Below are positions 8,954-19,206 of a stretch of DNA of 30,290 bases, in pieces. The stretch covers positions 1 through 30,290 of the forward strand of contig BRYA01000468.1 in the NCBI GenBank assembly GCA_030267965.1, read 5' to 3'. The DNA is from Triparma columacea. Taxonomy: Eukaryota; Sar; Bolidophyceae; Parmales; Triparmaceae. The notes beneath the pieces were generated by a model. That model saw nothing but the letters and a program-made list of their open reading frames with translations. It was not told the origin of the DNA and made no database searches. The stretch's first letter is position 1. Every line of letters starts with the position of its first letter. Both the position numbers and the translations under genes were made by a program.

Positions 8954-10534
8954 ATGAGGGGTTTTGGTTCTAAACGACCAAATCCAATTTCTGTCGGCCT
9001 GTCTCCTCACTCGGCCAATAATTGCACTGATAATTGCAAAGTTAACCCCTTTATTGCACCCATGGACCTCCCGCTGTACCTCTACCATAGCCCTCTTCTT
9101 TCCGACTTCGCGCTCCTTCCGTACCCACCCACTAATGTGACGTTCCCCTCCTCTTACTCTCTTTTTGATGAGGAACCCTGGGTGTTTGCAGGGCGCGAGC
9201 AACAAGATATTGATGGGGAGGCGTTAGAGCTCCATTCTTTCTACTCATCCTCTAGAAATGACATTCAAACGACGACTGATACCCTCGAAGCTCTCAATTC
9301 GAAGGGTGGCAACTATATTGACATGGGCAGTGCAGGATGGATTGTCTCTGAGCCTCCAACCTCTTCGGATGTTAGGTACGCCCCCCTTTCTCTGACCTAC
9401 AGTGACGAGAGGGAAGACGCTGCGACCGGTCCCATGAATTTTGGCGTAAGTTGGTGAAGTGGGGGGTGGGTTGGGAGGGGGTAAGGGGGGGGTGTTGTGG
9501 AGGTGGAAGTGATATCCTAAGACCCAACATCATACATAGAATTGTGACGTGCACTTCGGAGATAAGCGCAATGGTATAACGCCACCAAAGGCTGAAATGG
9601 CTGCCAAACAACCACTCTCAGGAACCCCCAACGAATGTTCCCTTTTGCTTTCATCTAACGTTCCCAACCAAACCAACTTGTGCTCAACCCCCCCCCCCCC
9701 CCCCCAGGATTTTAATGCCATTCTTAACGCCGAAGATGCCTTCAGGACAAAGTCAAGGATTTTGGGTTGGGCGCCGGTCGGCACAGGTAGCGTTGCATTG
9801 AGCGAGACCTTCCCTTCTGCCGGTGGAGCAGATTGCCCGGTGAAGTGCGAGAAGGGGGAGAGCAGCTTCAATGCAATCTACCGCGTTGGATCTGATGATG
9901 TGATGAATTCCTCGCCAGGGGGGAGGTGAGGGAGGAGTGGAGCGACAAAATTGACGGCTCAAAATTGACGGCTTACACTAGTTAAATGTAACCCTCAACC
10001 CCCCTCTCTCCCCCCTTCCCTCTCCGCAGAAACTTCCTTGCTGCAATGAAAGCTGCGGGAGATGTCGTGCAGGGTTATGATTCTGAGCTTGAACCCGAGG
10101 CGGGTACGAAGGTCCACGTCTCCTTTGAGTACTTCTGCTGCCAGACTGATGATGAAATGGAGGTCATCCTTGACGTGCTGTCTGGTACAGAGTGGGAGCC
10201 TCAAAGCATCAAATTCGACAAGGTTGAGACAAGGATTGACAGCCTAGAATCAGACGGCACCACCGTCAAGCACTACAGCATCTGCGTGTTTCTCGACAGT
10301 GAGAGCAATGAGAAAATGATGACTTGGGTCGGCCAAATCGAGGATGCTATCGAAGACAGGGGCGTCAAGTTGAAGAAGAGAAGGAGGCAGCAGGAGCCTT
10401 ACCACTCTACTCTGGTCGTCGTGGACGGTCGAAGTTTCCCCGTAGAAGATGCCATGAGGAGAATTAACAATCTGATCAAGCCAGGGACTTGGACCGGCGG
10501 GGAAACCCTCGACCTAACGAAGCCTCAATTTTAA
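8954..10534 (+). CDS. 2H-phosphoesterase (LigT-like) domain protein
   Basis: Exons: 8954-9445, 9708-9925, 10030-10534 (404 aa). A variant uses 9540 as acceptor of the first intron, adding 9540-9707 in frame (460 aa). The C-terminal half carries two H-x-S/T motifs, HVSF (H266, S268) and HSTL (H362, T364), about 95 residues apart, each in a predicted beta strand followed by hydrophobics. This is the layout of the 2H phosphoesterase/LigT superfamily, whose members act on RNA ends or cyclic nucleotides; the substrate here is unknown. The N-terminal 230 residues are Ser/Thr/Pro-rich and unrecognised, without a clear signal peptide. The start is the first ATG in frame; the ATG at 9062 is an alternative. 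The intron 9926-10029 is typical (GTGAGGGAGG ... CCGCAG). Domain call from motifs only. Confidence 0.6.
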
Positions 10535-10679
10535 TGAAAGGCAACTATAGTTTGCAACGTTACGTCGTCAAAGAGAATTTTCCTTTATTACATCAGACAA
10601 GGCCACAGTCTTCGGACAGTCAGCGAAAAAAAGATTGTGAGGAGCAAAACAAAACCGCAAGGACATCTTTTCCTTTTCG

Positions 10680-12886
10680 ATGACGCCCAAGCCGGAACAA
10701 AGTGACGTTGGCGAGTTTCACGACATTGAACTCGTCCACAACGGTGCCGCCTCCAAACATGTCCCAAACAAGACTACCATAGTAGTAGCCTTTACAGGTC
10801 TTAAAAAGGTGAGGAGGGTCGGAGGGCGTGAGGGGGGGTGCCTTTCGCTCTGAGCGAATTCGAAACACGGGAACTGCTTCGTCGCTTCACTCCTCTGGGT
10901 GGACTAACCCCCTCATGTGGATTAACCTCCTCCTTTCCTCGCTCCACAAGGTTGTCACCCCACCCCCTCCCCCGCCCTCGCTCATCTCGTCCACACCGCC
11001 TGGAGCACAAGCCCCGAAGGAAATCCTCTCCAATGTCAGCGGGTACGCAAACCCTGGCGAGGTGCTGGCATTAATGGGGCCTTCAGGGAGTGGCAAGACC
11101 ACCCTGTTGGACTGCCTTTCGAACCGCGGCGGTGTGGCCGAGGGTAGGATTACCCTGAACTCGGCGCCTTTGCAGAAGCACCACAAGAGGCTGATGGCAT
11201 ACGTCACCCAGGAGGACCTCTTTTTCAACCACCTAACCGTGTTCGATCAGCTTCTCTACACAGCGTTGCTGCGGCTGGGGGGCTTGACGAGGAAGGAGAA
11301 GGTTGCGGAGGTGAACAAGATTCTGGCTCAGCTGAAGCTTACCAAGTGCCGCGACACTCCAATTATGCTAATAAGCGGGGGGGAGAAGAAGAGGACCAAC
11401 ATCGGCAGCGAGCTGCTCACGGACCCCTCCGTCGTCCTCCTCGACGAGCCGACTTCGGGCCTAGATTCCACCTCCGCAGTCGGCCTCATGCACACCCTCC
11501 GCTCCCTCGCCTCGGCGGGCAAGACCGTGATAACCTCCATCCACCAGCCCTCATCTGCGACCTTCGCTTCGTTTGACAGGGTCATGCTTCTCGCCGATGG
11601 CCACGTGGTTTACTTCGGGACGCCAAGCGGGAGCCTGGGGTACATGGAGGGGAAGGGCCACCCCTGCCCCCAGGGGTACAACGGGGCGGATCACATCATG
11701 GACCTCCTCGTGGTGGAAGAGGGGCACGAGGACGGGAGGGGGGACACGGTCAGGAGGGACCTGATCGACAGCTGGGACAACGAGGGGTCGAAGAAGATGG
11801 TTGAGGCGAGGGTTGGGGAGGCTTCGGCGGTCCTGCCTCCGCCCGAGGCGGGGGAGAAGGCCAGGAGCAAGTGGAACGTCTCATACATTACTCAGCTGAA
11901 GGTTTTGACACATCGGTGTATGAGAAATTCGCGGTCCGCCATCTTCACGCCATTGAACTTCATAAAGTCCGCGGGCCTGGGACTGATCTCGGGGTTCATC
12001 TGGCTTGACATGGCCCCGACCGAGTCCTGGGTGGACGACCGCAACGGGTTCATATTCTTTGCCGTCACGTTCTGGACCTTTGACTCCATGTTCACAGCGA
12101 TGATGAGCTTCCCCCCCGAGAGGGCCATCATTTTCAAGGAGAGGGCGAGCGGGAGCTACAGGCTCTCCAGCTATTTCTTCGCCAAGACCATATCGGAGGT
12201 GAGAGCACAGCGTACGAAAGGGTGTTTTAAACGTATAATCATCTAGTATTATGATCCGATTGTTGCATTCCCGTCCGTTCGTACCCTTCCCTAACGCTCC
12301 TCCCCCCCCCCCCTTCTCCACACTTTCACCCCAACACCCAAAACAGGCGCCCCTCCGCTTAACGCTCCCCTTTACCTTCCTCACAATTTCGTACTGGATG
12401 TCAACGCTAAACATGTCCTTCACTGTTTTCCTCTCCTTCATGTGCGTCCAGCTCCTCTGCGTCCTCGCCGGTGAGTCCGTCGGTCTCTTAATCGGTGCCA
12501 CCGTAATGGACTCCGAGAAGGCAATGGTTACCGCCACCCTCGTATCCCTATCCCAGATGCTGAGCGGGGGGTTCTTCGCAAGGAGGATTGGGGACGGGGT
12601 TAGGTGGCTGCAGTTCCTGAGCCCGTTCAAGTTCTCGTACCACGCGTCTCTTAGGATAGCTTACGAGGGGGGCGTCCTTTGCGACGGCAGCAATCTCCTC
12701 GGTTCGTACTGCGCCATCGTCGGGGGGCCGGGGAACATAGTAGGGGCGGGGGAGGTGTACGAACACTTTGGGGGGCAGGGGACAGTGGGGTTCAACGTGG
12801 GGATGCTGGTGGTGATGAGCGTGGCGTGCAGGGTGGGGGCGTACGTTATGCTGAGGAGGATGAAGGGGGAGGGGAGACACGCTTGA
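10680..12886 (+). CDS. ABCG-type half-transporter
   Basis: Exons: 10680-10808, 10951-12198, 12347-12886, giving 638 aa, normal for a white/ABCG half-transporter (ATPase domain first, membrane domain second). Visible motifs: Walker A GPSGSGKTT (86-94), Q-loop YVTQED (Q130), signature ISGGEKKR (from about 184, instead of the usual VSGGERKR), Walker B VVLLDEP (D208, E209), H-loop IHQPS (H241). Six membrane segments follow from about 380, with the expected re-entry before SYWMS and GGFFARR. Such proteins work as dimers exporting lipids, sterols or other hydrophobic compounds; the substrate cannot be told. Both introns are phase 0. The first exon, starting at the ATG 145 bp after the previous stop, is short, and its acceptor (CACAAG at 10950) is less certain than the rest. 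Pieces of the gene's 3' end are repeated downstream. Confidence 0.93.
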
Positions 12887-13428
12887 TTAACAATGACGAA
12901 TAGACACAAGCCTTAAAATACAAGGGAGTTTATGTAGTTATGCGAGACGTGAGGAGGATGAAGGAATTCGGTAGACACGCTTTCAACGTTTACAACCATC
13001 CTCGTCTAAAAAAGCAAAAGCTCGTTTTTAACGTAATAAATTAAAGTCTCGACGTCTGGTTAGGTGAAGAATTGCATGGATAGGGCACGGGATGTATCGT
13101 CGTATGAAGGGGATTCGGTAGACACGCTTAGACTTTAACATTTACTACACTAGACACCTCGCCTAATAAAAGAAAAGTGAGTTTTTAACGTAATGCTCGG
13201 GTTAAGGGTAATTGCATGGGTATGCGTGTTGTTGTGCGTGTGCGTGTGCGTAGGTGTGTGCAGGTGTGTGCGTGTGTGTGTGTTTCTTCAGAACTCTGTT
13301 GTTTCCCCTTTCATGTTCTCCCTCCCCTCCTAACGTTTCATTTCTTCGTTTCCCCTACTCCCTCTCCCCTATCTTTCCCCCTTTTTTTTTCTTTCCCCCT
13401 CCTCCTCCCTGTCATCCTTTTTTCTTCT
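12887..13428. repeat. Repeated 3' ends of the ABCG gene, then GT- and CT-rich tracts
   Basis: The last codons of the ABCG gene (about 12852-12883) recur at 12950-12982 (GAGGAGGATGAAGG then GGTAGACACGCTT) and more loosely at 13103-13129 (GTATGAAGG then TTCGGTAGACACGCTT). Following sequence (AAAGCTCGTTTTTAACGTAAT and AAAGTGAGTTTTTAACGTAAT) is also shared between the second and third copies. A GT-rich microsatellite runs about 13216-13290, and a CT-rich tract about 13290-13428 forms the 3' flank of aldolase 1. No gene is visible. Confidence 0.7.
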
Positions 13429-15119
13429 TTAGAGTACGTCGGTGCATTTGAGGTCCTTGGCACTCTGGATAAGTCTGTCCCTCATAGCTTCCTCCCCTGA
13501 CCTCAGTGCCATCCTCGGGTCGTAGTACTTCTTGTTAGGGATCTCCGCTCCGTCGGGGTTACCGATCTGGCCCTGGAGGTAGTCGTGGTGCTCGGCCTCG
13601 TACTTCCTGATGCCGTCCCAGTATGCCCACTGGGTGTCGGTGTCGATGTTCATCTTGATGACACCGGCCTCGATGGCGTACTGGATGTCGTCGACGGAGC
13701 TACCGGAGCCGCCGTGGAACACAAACTTCATGGGCTTGGCCTCACCCCCGAGCTTCTCCTGCATGTACTTCTGGGTGTTGTGGAGGATGACAGGCTGTAG
13801 GTCGACGTTCCCCGGGGCGTAGACTCCGTGGACGTTGCCGAAGGAGGCGGCGCAGGTGAACATGGCGTTGGGGACCTGGGAGAGCTGCTCGTAGGCGTAC
13901 ATGACCTCCTCGGGCTGGGTGTAAAGACGGGAGGAGTCGACGTCGGAGTTGTCGACGCCGTCCTCCTCACCGCCGGTTACTCCGAGCTCAAACTCAAGAA
14001 GGATGTCAACCTTGGCAAACTGAAGGGGGGGTGTGGGGGAGGGGGGAGGGGGTAAGGGCAGGGCTCGATGAATCAAGAAGCTACCAACCAATCAAGAAGC
14101 TACCGACCATCCGCCTCCCTCCTCCTCCCACCCCTCCTCCCACCCCTCCTCCCCCATTCCATCCCCTAATCTCTCTCACCTTCTCCATATACTCCTTGCA
14201 GATGGCGATGTTCTCCTCCAGCGGTTCCTCACTCAAGTCGAGCATATGGCTGCTGAAAAGCGGTTCCCCATGCAGCTTATAGTACTCCTCGCTCGCCTCA
14301 AGAAGCCCGTCAATCCAAGGTAGCCAAGCCTTCTGGCAGTGGTCCGTGTGGAGGATTACAGGGACACCGTAGAGCTTGGCGACCTCGCGGACGTGCTTAG
14401 CGCCAGCGATGCAACCGGCGATTGAGGCGGCGTCGTCGGTGTTGTCTGCGGCCTTACCGGCGATGTAGGCTCCGCCACCTTTGGAGAAGGTCACCATAAT
14501 TGGACCTCCGTATACCTTGGCGGCCTCCATGCAGGCGTTGATGGAGTTTGAACCGACGATGTTGACGCCGGGCATGGCGAAACCCTTGTCCTTGGCGTGG
14601 TTGAGGAGATCCTCGAGAGCCTTTCCTGTGACTACTCCAGGCTGCGTGATTGCGTGTTGAGTGGGTTATTGTTTTGGTTATTGTGTGGTTAATTGTTGTG
14701 TGTTAGTGTATGAGTGGGGTGGAGAGGGGGGTGGGAGTGTTTGAATGTGTGTATTATGTGTTGAAGAGGTCTAATAAGGTATATAATGTAGTGAGTAAAG
14801 GTTGTTGCGTGTGGCGACATTAAGTGTTGAAATGTCATAAATACAATCAATATGTGATAGAACGATGTATATAGTGTATATATACATCGTGTGAATATAT
14901 ATGTACAGCCTAGTACCCCTATAAAGCACATACACACCCATTAAGAACATTTTTCAGCAAGAAAACACCCACCTTGACCGATGCAGGAAGTTTAGGGAAA
15001 GCTTTTGTCTCTGTAGCAGTACTCTGAAGCTGCATAACGGGACGAACACCGAATGTGCTGGGCTGGAAAGCATTGGCTCCAAGGAGAGCGGTAGAAAGCG
15101 CAAATAGAGTAAATTTCAT
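13429..15119 (-). CDS. Plastid class II fructose-bisphosphate aldolase 1
   Basis: Exons on the minus strand: 15119-14973, 14641-14180, 14019-13429; all introns phase 0; 399 aa. The enzyme interconverts fructose-1,6-bisphosphate with DHAP and GAP using a bound divalent metal. Metal and catalytic motifs are all present: HTDHC (147-151), ELGVTGGEEDG, FGNVHGVYA and FHGGSGS, then NIDTDTQWAYW. This is the FbaA-like class IIA type. The N-terminus MKFTLFALSTALLGANAF then QPS is a signal peptide ending at a Phe of ASAFAP type, followed by a Ser/Thr-containing transit region to about 45. This indicates import into a secondary red plastid, so a Calvin-cycle or plastid-glycolysis role. Intron 1 is unusually long (331 nt) and AT-rich. 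Divergent from the four-TM gene (130 bp between ATGs). Confidence 0.95.
14862..14890. repeat. Perfect 12-bp inverted repeat in aldolase 1 intron 1
   Basis: Arms 14862-14873 (ACGATGTATATA) and 14879-14890 (TATATACATCGT) are exact reverse complements around a 5-nt loop. They would form a hairpin in the intron RNA about 80-110 nt from the 5' splice site at 14972. It lies in a locally AT-rich part of the intron. Confidence 0.8.
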
Positions 15120-15249
15120 TGGGTCGATTTGTTGACAAGGAAACACATCATTCCTCCCACCAAGTCCGCACATCGGGGGATTGAAGGTTTTCAGCATCTC
15201 CTCCCCAATCCGCCCTCCTCCCCCACAGAACACAAACCCACCCAATTAA

Positions 15250-16041
15250 ATGTCACCCCCCCCGTCAATCCACCCTCTCCTCCGTACGGGTTTTCTCCTC
15301 CTAACCCTCTGTTGGTATTCTTTAATATACTACCACATATCCCATACTCTTTCCCCCTTCTCCACCTCTCTCCTCGACGTCCAAGCGATATGGGCGAAGA
15401 AAACCGCCTGCAAACTCCTCGACTCAATGTCCTCACACTCCTCCGATACAATAAACGATTACAAGAGACTCTACTACCTCGATCTCCCCTTCCCCTTCAT
15501 ATACTGCCCATTAGTATTCCTACAATTAGGAATATCATTAAACTGTTTCAAGGACTCGGGTTTCCCCAAAGGTTACAACGTACCCTTAAGTTACTGCCGG
15601 AGGGTTATCGTAGCACTACCATTGATAGCCGGTATATTCGATACCTTCGAGAACGTAATCGCTTTGTACATAATAAACCAATACGAATCCGAAAACTGCA
15701 ATGCAGTCAGCAGCAAAGCGGCAATGATGGGGGGGGTTATGACGCTCTGTAAGTGGAACTTTTTAATAGCCTTGCCGGCTGTTTACTGGGTTCATGAGAT
15801 ACTTCTCAACCCTAAAGATGACGAGGTTTCATTCCAAGCTGCTTTAGAGAAGTTCGCCACAAAGGGGGATGGGGGGGTTTGCGGGGCTGCGGGTGGTGAG
15901 GAAGAGGAGGTGGTAAACGAGGTGGTAAACGAGGAAGATTTGGACATGGCTAGAAAGTTTAAGGAGAACAAGAAGACTATTGAGAAACTTGAGGCTAAGA
16001 AGGCTAAACGGAAAGCTAGGAAGGAGAAACTCGTGAGGTGA
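15250..16041 (+). CDS. Four-TM membrane protein, unknown function
   Basis: Intronless, 263 aa, starting at the first ATG. Four hydrophobic segments lie at about 14-33, 79-98, 116-143 and 156-184. Conserved-looking features are YYLDLPFPFIY before TM2 and AGIFDTFENVIAL in TM3; the D-x-x-E-N pair inside a membrane segment resembles uncharacterised small membrane proteins I have seen in algae and bacteria, but I cannot name a family. The C-terminal 60 residues are acidic (two VVNE repeats) and then strongly basic and helical (EKLEAKKAKRKARKEK), probably a cytosolic coiled tail. It shares a 130-bp divergent promoter with aldolase 1 and converges on the bL21m gene with 136 bp between stops. Confidence 0.75.
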   Translation: MSPPPSIHPLLRTGFLLLTLCWYSLIYYHISHTLSPFSTSLLDVQAIWAKKTACKLLDSMSSHSSDTINDYKRLYYLDLPFPFIYCPLVFLQLGISLNCFKDSGFPKGYNVPLSYCRRVIVALPLIAGIFDTFENVIALYIINQYESENCNAVSSKAAMMGGVMTLCKWNFLIALPAVYWVHEILLNPKDDEVSFQAALEKFATKGDGGVCGAAGGEEEEVVNEVVNEEDLDMARKFKENKKTIEKLEAKKAKRKARKEKLVR

Positions 16042-16177
16042 TAAAGGGGGGAGGTGACATGAAGTAGTAGTGAAGCGGTGAACGTAAAAGAATGTAAAGC
16101 AGCGGTAAAATCTATAGTAATACACAACCCTAAAACTCTTGCTATTCCTTCCTCCCTGTCTCTCCTCCCCCCCCTCT

Positions 16178-16774
16178 CTACTCCTCGTCCCCCTCAAATT
16201 GAACCTCGAGTACCCTGCAGATGGTCTTCTCCGCCCTGAACCCCTGCTTCCTCCTTGAGCTCTTCCTCCTCCTTTTCTTAAACACAATAACCTTCGCATC
16301 CCTAGTTATCTCTTCAACCCTAACCTTCACCTTCCCACCCTCCACATTTGGTAGTCCTACAACCGTCTTATCCTTGCTGCCCATTAACAGTACATTAGAA
16401 GGGTCGATAAAAACCTCTGAACCAACACTGTAAACAGACTCAGGCTTCAACTTATCCAACACCATCACGTCACCTACACCAACCTTATACTGACTTCCTG
16501 ATAACTCTATAACCGCAAACCAACCATCACCAGGTACTCCGCATAGGTTTGTGTTCTTCGAAGCAGATTGTGATAGGGCTTGTAGGTGGGTACCGTGGGG
16601 TCCTGTTAGCTGGTTTTTATAAGCGGATTTATGGTCTACGATCACATGTGATGTAATTTCAGCTCCTTCAAGAGGGGTGGGGGTGGGGGAGGTTGAGAAG
16701 GAGTGGAAGAAAGGAAGGGGGGGGGGACGACGAAGGGGAGGGAGGGGGAGACGGGTTATTGTACGGAGAAACAT
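16178..16774 (-). CDS. Mitochondrial large-subunit ribosomal protein bL21m
   Basis: Single exon, 198 aa. From about residue 84 the bL21 fold is clear: WFAVIELSGSQYKVGVGD, then LLMGSKDKTVVGLP, the KVKVRVEEITRDAKVIVFKK stretch, and the basic RRRKSSRRKQGFRAEKT loop that contacts 23S-type rRNA. The N-terminus MFLRTITRLPLPPLRRPPP is Arg-rich and lacks acidic residues, as in mitochondrial presequences, and no ASAFAP-type signal peptide is present, so mitochondrion is favoured over plastid. Residues 40-80 form a mitochondrial-type extension ahead of the core. The ATG at 16774 is the natural start. The C-terminal tail is acidic (EGDEE). Confidence 0.9.
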   Translation of the reverse strand: MFLRTITRLPLPPLRRPPPLPFFHSFSTSPTPTPLEGAEITSHVIVDHKSAYKNQLTGPHGTHLQALSQSASKNTNLCGVPGDGWFAVIELSGSQYKVGVGDVMVLDKLKPESVYSVGSEVFIDPSNVLLMGSKDKTVVGLPNVEGGKVKVRVEEITRDAKVIVFKKRRRKSSRRKQGFRAEKTICRVLEVQFEGDEE

Positions 16775-17243
16775 TGGGATGAAGAATTTGGGAGTGGAGT
16801 GGGGGGCTGGGGAAATTTAGGAGAAATTTAGGGAGAATTTTGGTTGAAAATGAAGGGAATTTGGGGGCGGGAATTAAAGGACAACGATTGTTGAAGGCGG
16901 GGGCTACGACGGGGGTAAGGAATTGTGAAAATAATGATGTTTAAGTTTCTTTATTATTTTTAGGCAAATGTTCAATTGGTTTATGTTGGAGCGTCGAGAT
17001 TATCGTGCTGCATATAAGACATGCGTACATGAAGCTGTCGTTGAGTATATATTTTTCGTAGTAAAATGTGTCAGTAGAACTTGAACTTATGGTTTCGTGG
17101 CATGAAATGGGCCCAAATCCAAATCCGCCATCCCCAAAGTGGGAAAGGCCACGCACTCAACCTCATCACCACTTTCTCATCTTTACGTGGTTATTTTTTG
17201 AATCTAATTGTACATTCAAGCCCACAAACCCCAATCGCTAACC
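16775..17243. other. Divergent intergenic region of bL21m and aldolase 2
   Basis: This holds the promoters of two divergently transcribed nuclear genes for organelle proteins. The bL21m side is G-rich with repeated GGAGAAATTTAGGGAG-like segments (about 16810-16870). A more AT-rich part follows (about 16920-17080). No TATA box, RNA gene or further coding sequence is recognised. Confidence 0.5.
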
Positions 17244-19206
17244 ATGAAGTTGACTATCCTTGCCCTAATGCTCCCCATGGTCTGCAATTCCTTCTCCTTT
17301 GCACCTCCTCGACAACACCCCAGACTTTTATCCCGTCTACACGCCTCTGAGACATCCTTGAAGTCAGAAAGGTTTGCAGACGAGCTAGGTATCCCCTGTG
17401 AAGACGAGTGTAGCATGGACTGTTTCCCTAATATGCCTGAGAGGTGAGAAAATAAGGCACAAATAACAAGCATCACTTTCCGAATTTGCGGGGTCCACTC
17501 ATACATTTATAAGACGCACCCTAAACAATGTTTCATGCCCTAATCGTGCGATAACTAACTAACCCTAACTCCAACGCCATCATTAAATCATGTAACGTCC
17601 TATTTACAAAACCATTCACAACCCTCAGCATTCACCCTGGTGTCCTCTCAGGTCAAGGATTAATGGATCTCCTCAAGGACGCAAAGGACCGCAAATACGC
17701 CCTCCCCGCGGTCAACTGTGTTACATCATCCTCCATAAACACCTGCCTCGAGGCCGCCCGCACCAACGACGCCCCGATAATGATCCAGTTCTCCTCCGGC
17801 GGTTCCCAGTTCTACGCCGGCAAGGGTCTCGACAACACCAACTACAAGGCCGCCATAGCCGGCGCCGTCTCCGGCGCCTTCCACGTCAGGACCCTGGCTG
17901 AGCAGTACGGCGTCCCCGTTATCCTGCACACTGACCACTGCGCTAAGAAGCTCTTGCCGTGGGTGGACGGACTACTCGACGCAAGCGAGAGGTACTACGA
18001 GAAACACGGGGAGGTGAGAATACAGGCCGCCCTGGGGAGGGGACGGAAGGGGGGGGAGGGGGGTGCAGGGCTCTCGCTCACTCGCACGCACGCAATCACC
18101 ACGCAAACATTTTCTCGAACCTCCCTTTCCTTTCGTACGCAGCCTCTTTTCTCAAGCCATATGATTGACCTGTCAGAGGAGGTGAGGACTAACGGATGAG
18201 AGGGGGTGAGGGAACCTCGATCCTCCGTACCCCCCCTAACGCAATCCCCCCTACCCCCCCTTCCCCATTGAACCGCTTCGCTCAACTCTTATAGCCCATC
18301 TCCGAGAACATTGAGATATGCGAGCACTACCTCAGGCGCATGTCTAAAATAGGCATGGTCCTAGAGATGGAGCTCGGCGTAACCGGCGGCGAGGAGGACG
18401 GCGTAAACAACGAGGACGTCGCCAAGGAGGACCTCTACAGCAAGCCCGAGGAGATATGGGAGGTCTACGAACGCCTCAGCAAGATCTCGGACAAGTTCAC
18501 CATCGCGGCGGCATTCGGGAACGTACACGGGGTTTACGCGGGGGACATAGACCTCGACCCCGAGATCTTAACCAGGGCGCAAACTTACATCTCGGACAAG
18601 GTGAGGACTGGAGGTGGAAACGAGGAGGCTGCCCCCACCCAGGCCATCTGTCACCTTTGCTAACGTCAATTCCCCCCCCCCATCCCCCAGCTCGGTCCCT
18701 CCGCCCCCGCCGACAAGAAGCCCGCGTACTTCGTCTTCCACGGCGGTTCCGGCTCCGACCTGTCAGACATCAGGAAGGCCATAGACTATGGCGTCATTAA
18801 GATGAACATCGACACCGACACGCAGTGGAGCTACTGGGAGGGGATCAAGAACTTCGAAGATAAATTCAGGTGAGGGGAGGAGGACAAGGGGGTAGTAAAA
18901 TGGCTACTTTTCTGCGCGAACTATCTCGAGATGCTGGTGTACCATACTAACCCCCCGGCCGTACCTCTCCTTCCCCTTCCTCTCAGCCCTTATCTCCAGA
19001 CCCAGATCGGTAACCCCGACGGTGCCGACAAGCCTAACAAGAAGTACTACGATCCCCGCGAGTGCCTCCGCGCGGCCGAGGTGAACACGGTCGACCGCCT
19101 AACCCAGGCATTCTCCGACCTCAACTGCCAGAACATCCTAGGGCTAGGACCGCCGGAGGAACCGGAGAACACACTGGGACCGAGACGTGGGGGACTGCCT
19201 GTGTAG
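17244..19206 (+). CDS. Plastid class II fructose-bisphosphate aldolase 2
   Basis: Exons: 17244-17443, 17629-18013, 18143-18181, 18295-18600, 18691-18869, 18987-19206; 442 aa. It catalyses the same reversible aldol cleavage as the gene at 13429-15119 and keeps HTDHC, ELGVTGGEEDG, FGNVHGVYA and FHGGSGS. Its start, MKLTILALMLPMVCNSFSFAPP, is a signal peptide with an ASAFAP-type F-A-P motif, so plastid import. Before the catalytic domain (SIHPGVLSGQG) it has a segment with three closely spaced cysteines (CEDECSMDC), absent from the other aldolase. The C-terminus is extended and Pro/Gly-rich (GLGPPEEPENTLGPRRGG). The acceptor of the first intron is 17628, not the nearer-looking CAG at 17651, because only 17628 keeps the frame. 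Exon 3 is only 39 nt. Intron positions differ from aldolase 1, so the paralogs are old or have gained introns separately. Confidence 0.93.

Noticed and set aside
10828..10950. Upstream extension of the ABCG ATPase exon from a GTG start
   Set aside because: The stretch lies in an intron with a GTGAGGAGGG donor; an ATG exon at 10680 joins in frame and matches ABCG N-termini better.
17631..17651. CAG at 17649-17651 as the acceptor of aldolase 2 intron 1
   Set aside because: Joining there leaves the wrong frame. The acceptor at 17628 restores the conserved SIHPGVLSGQG segment.
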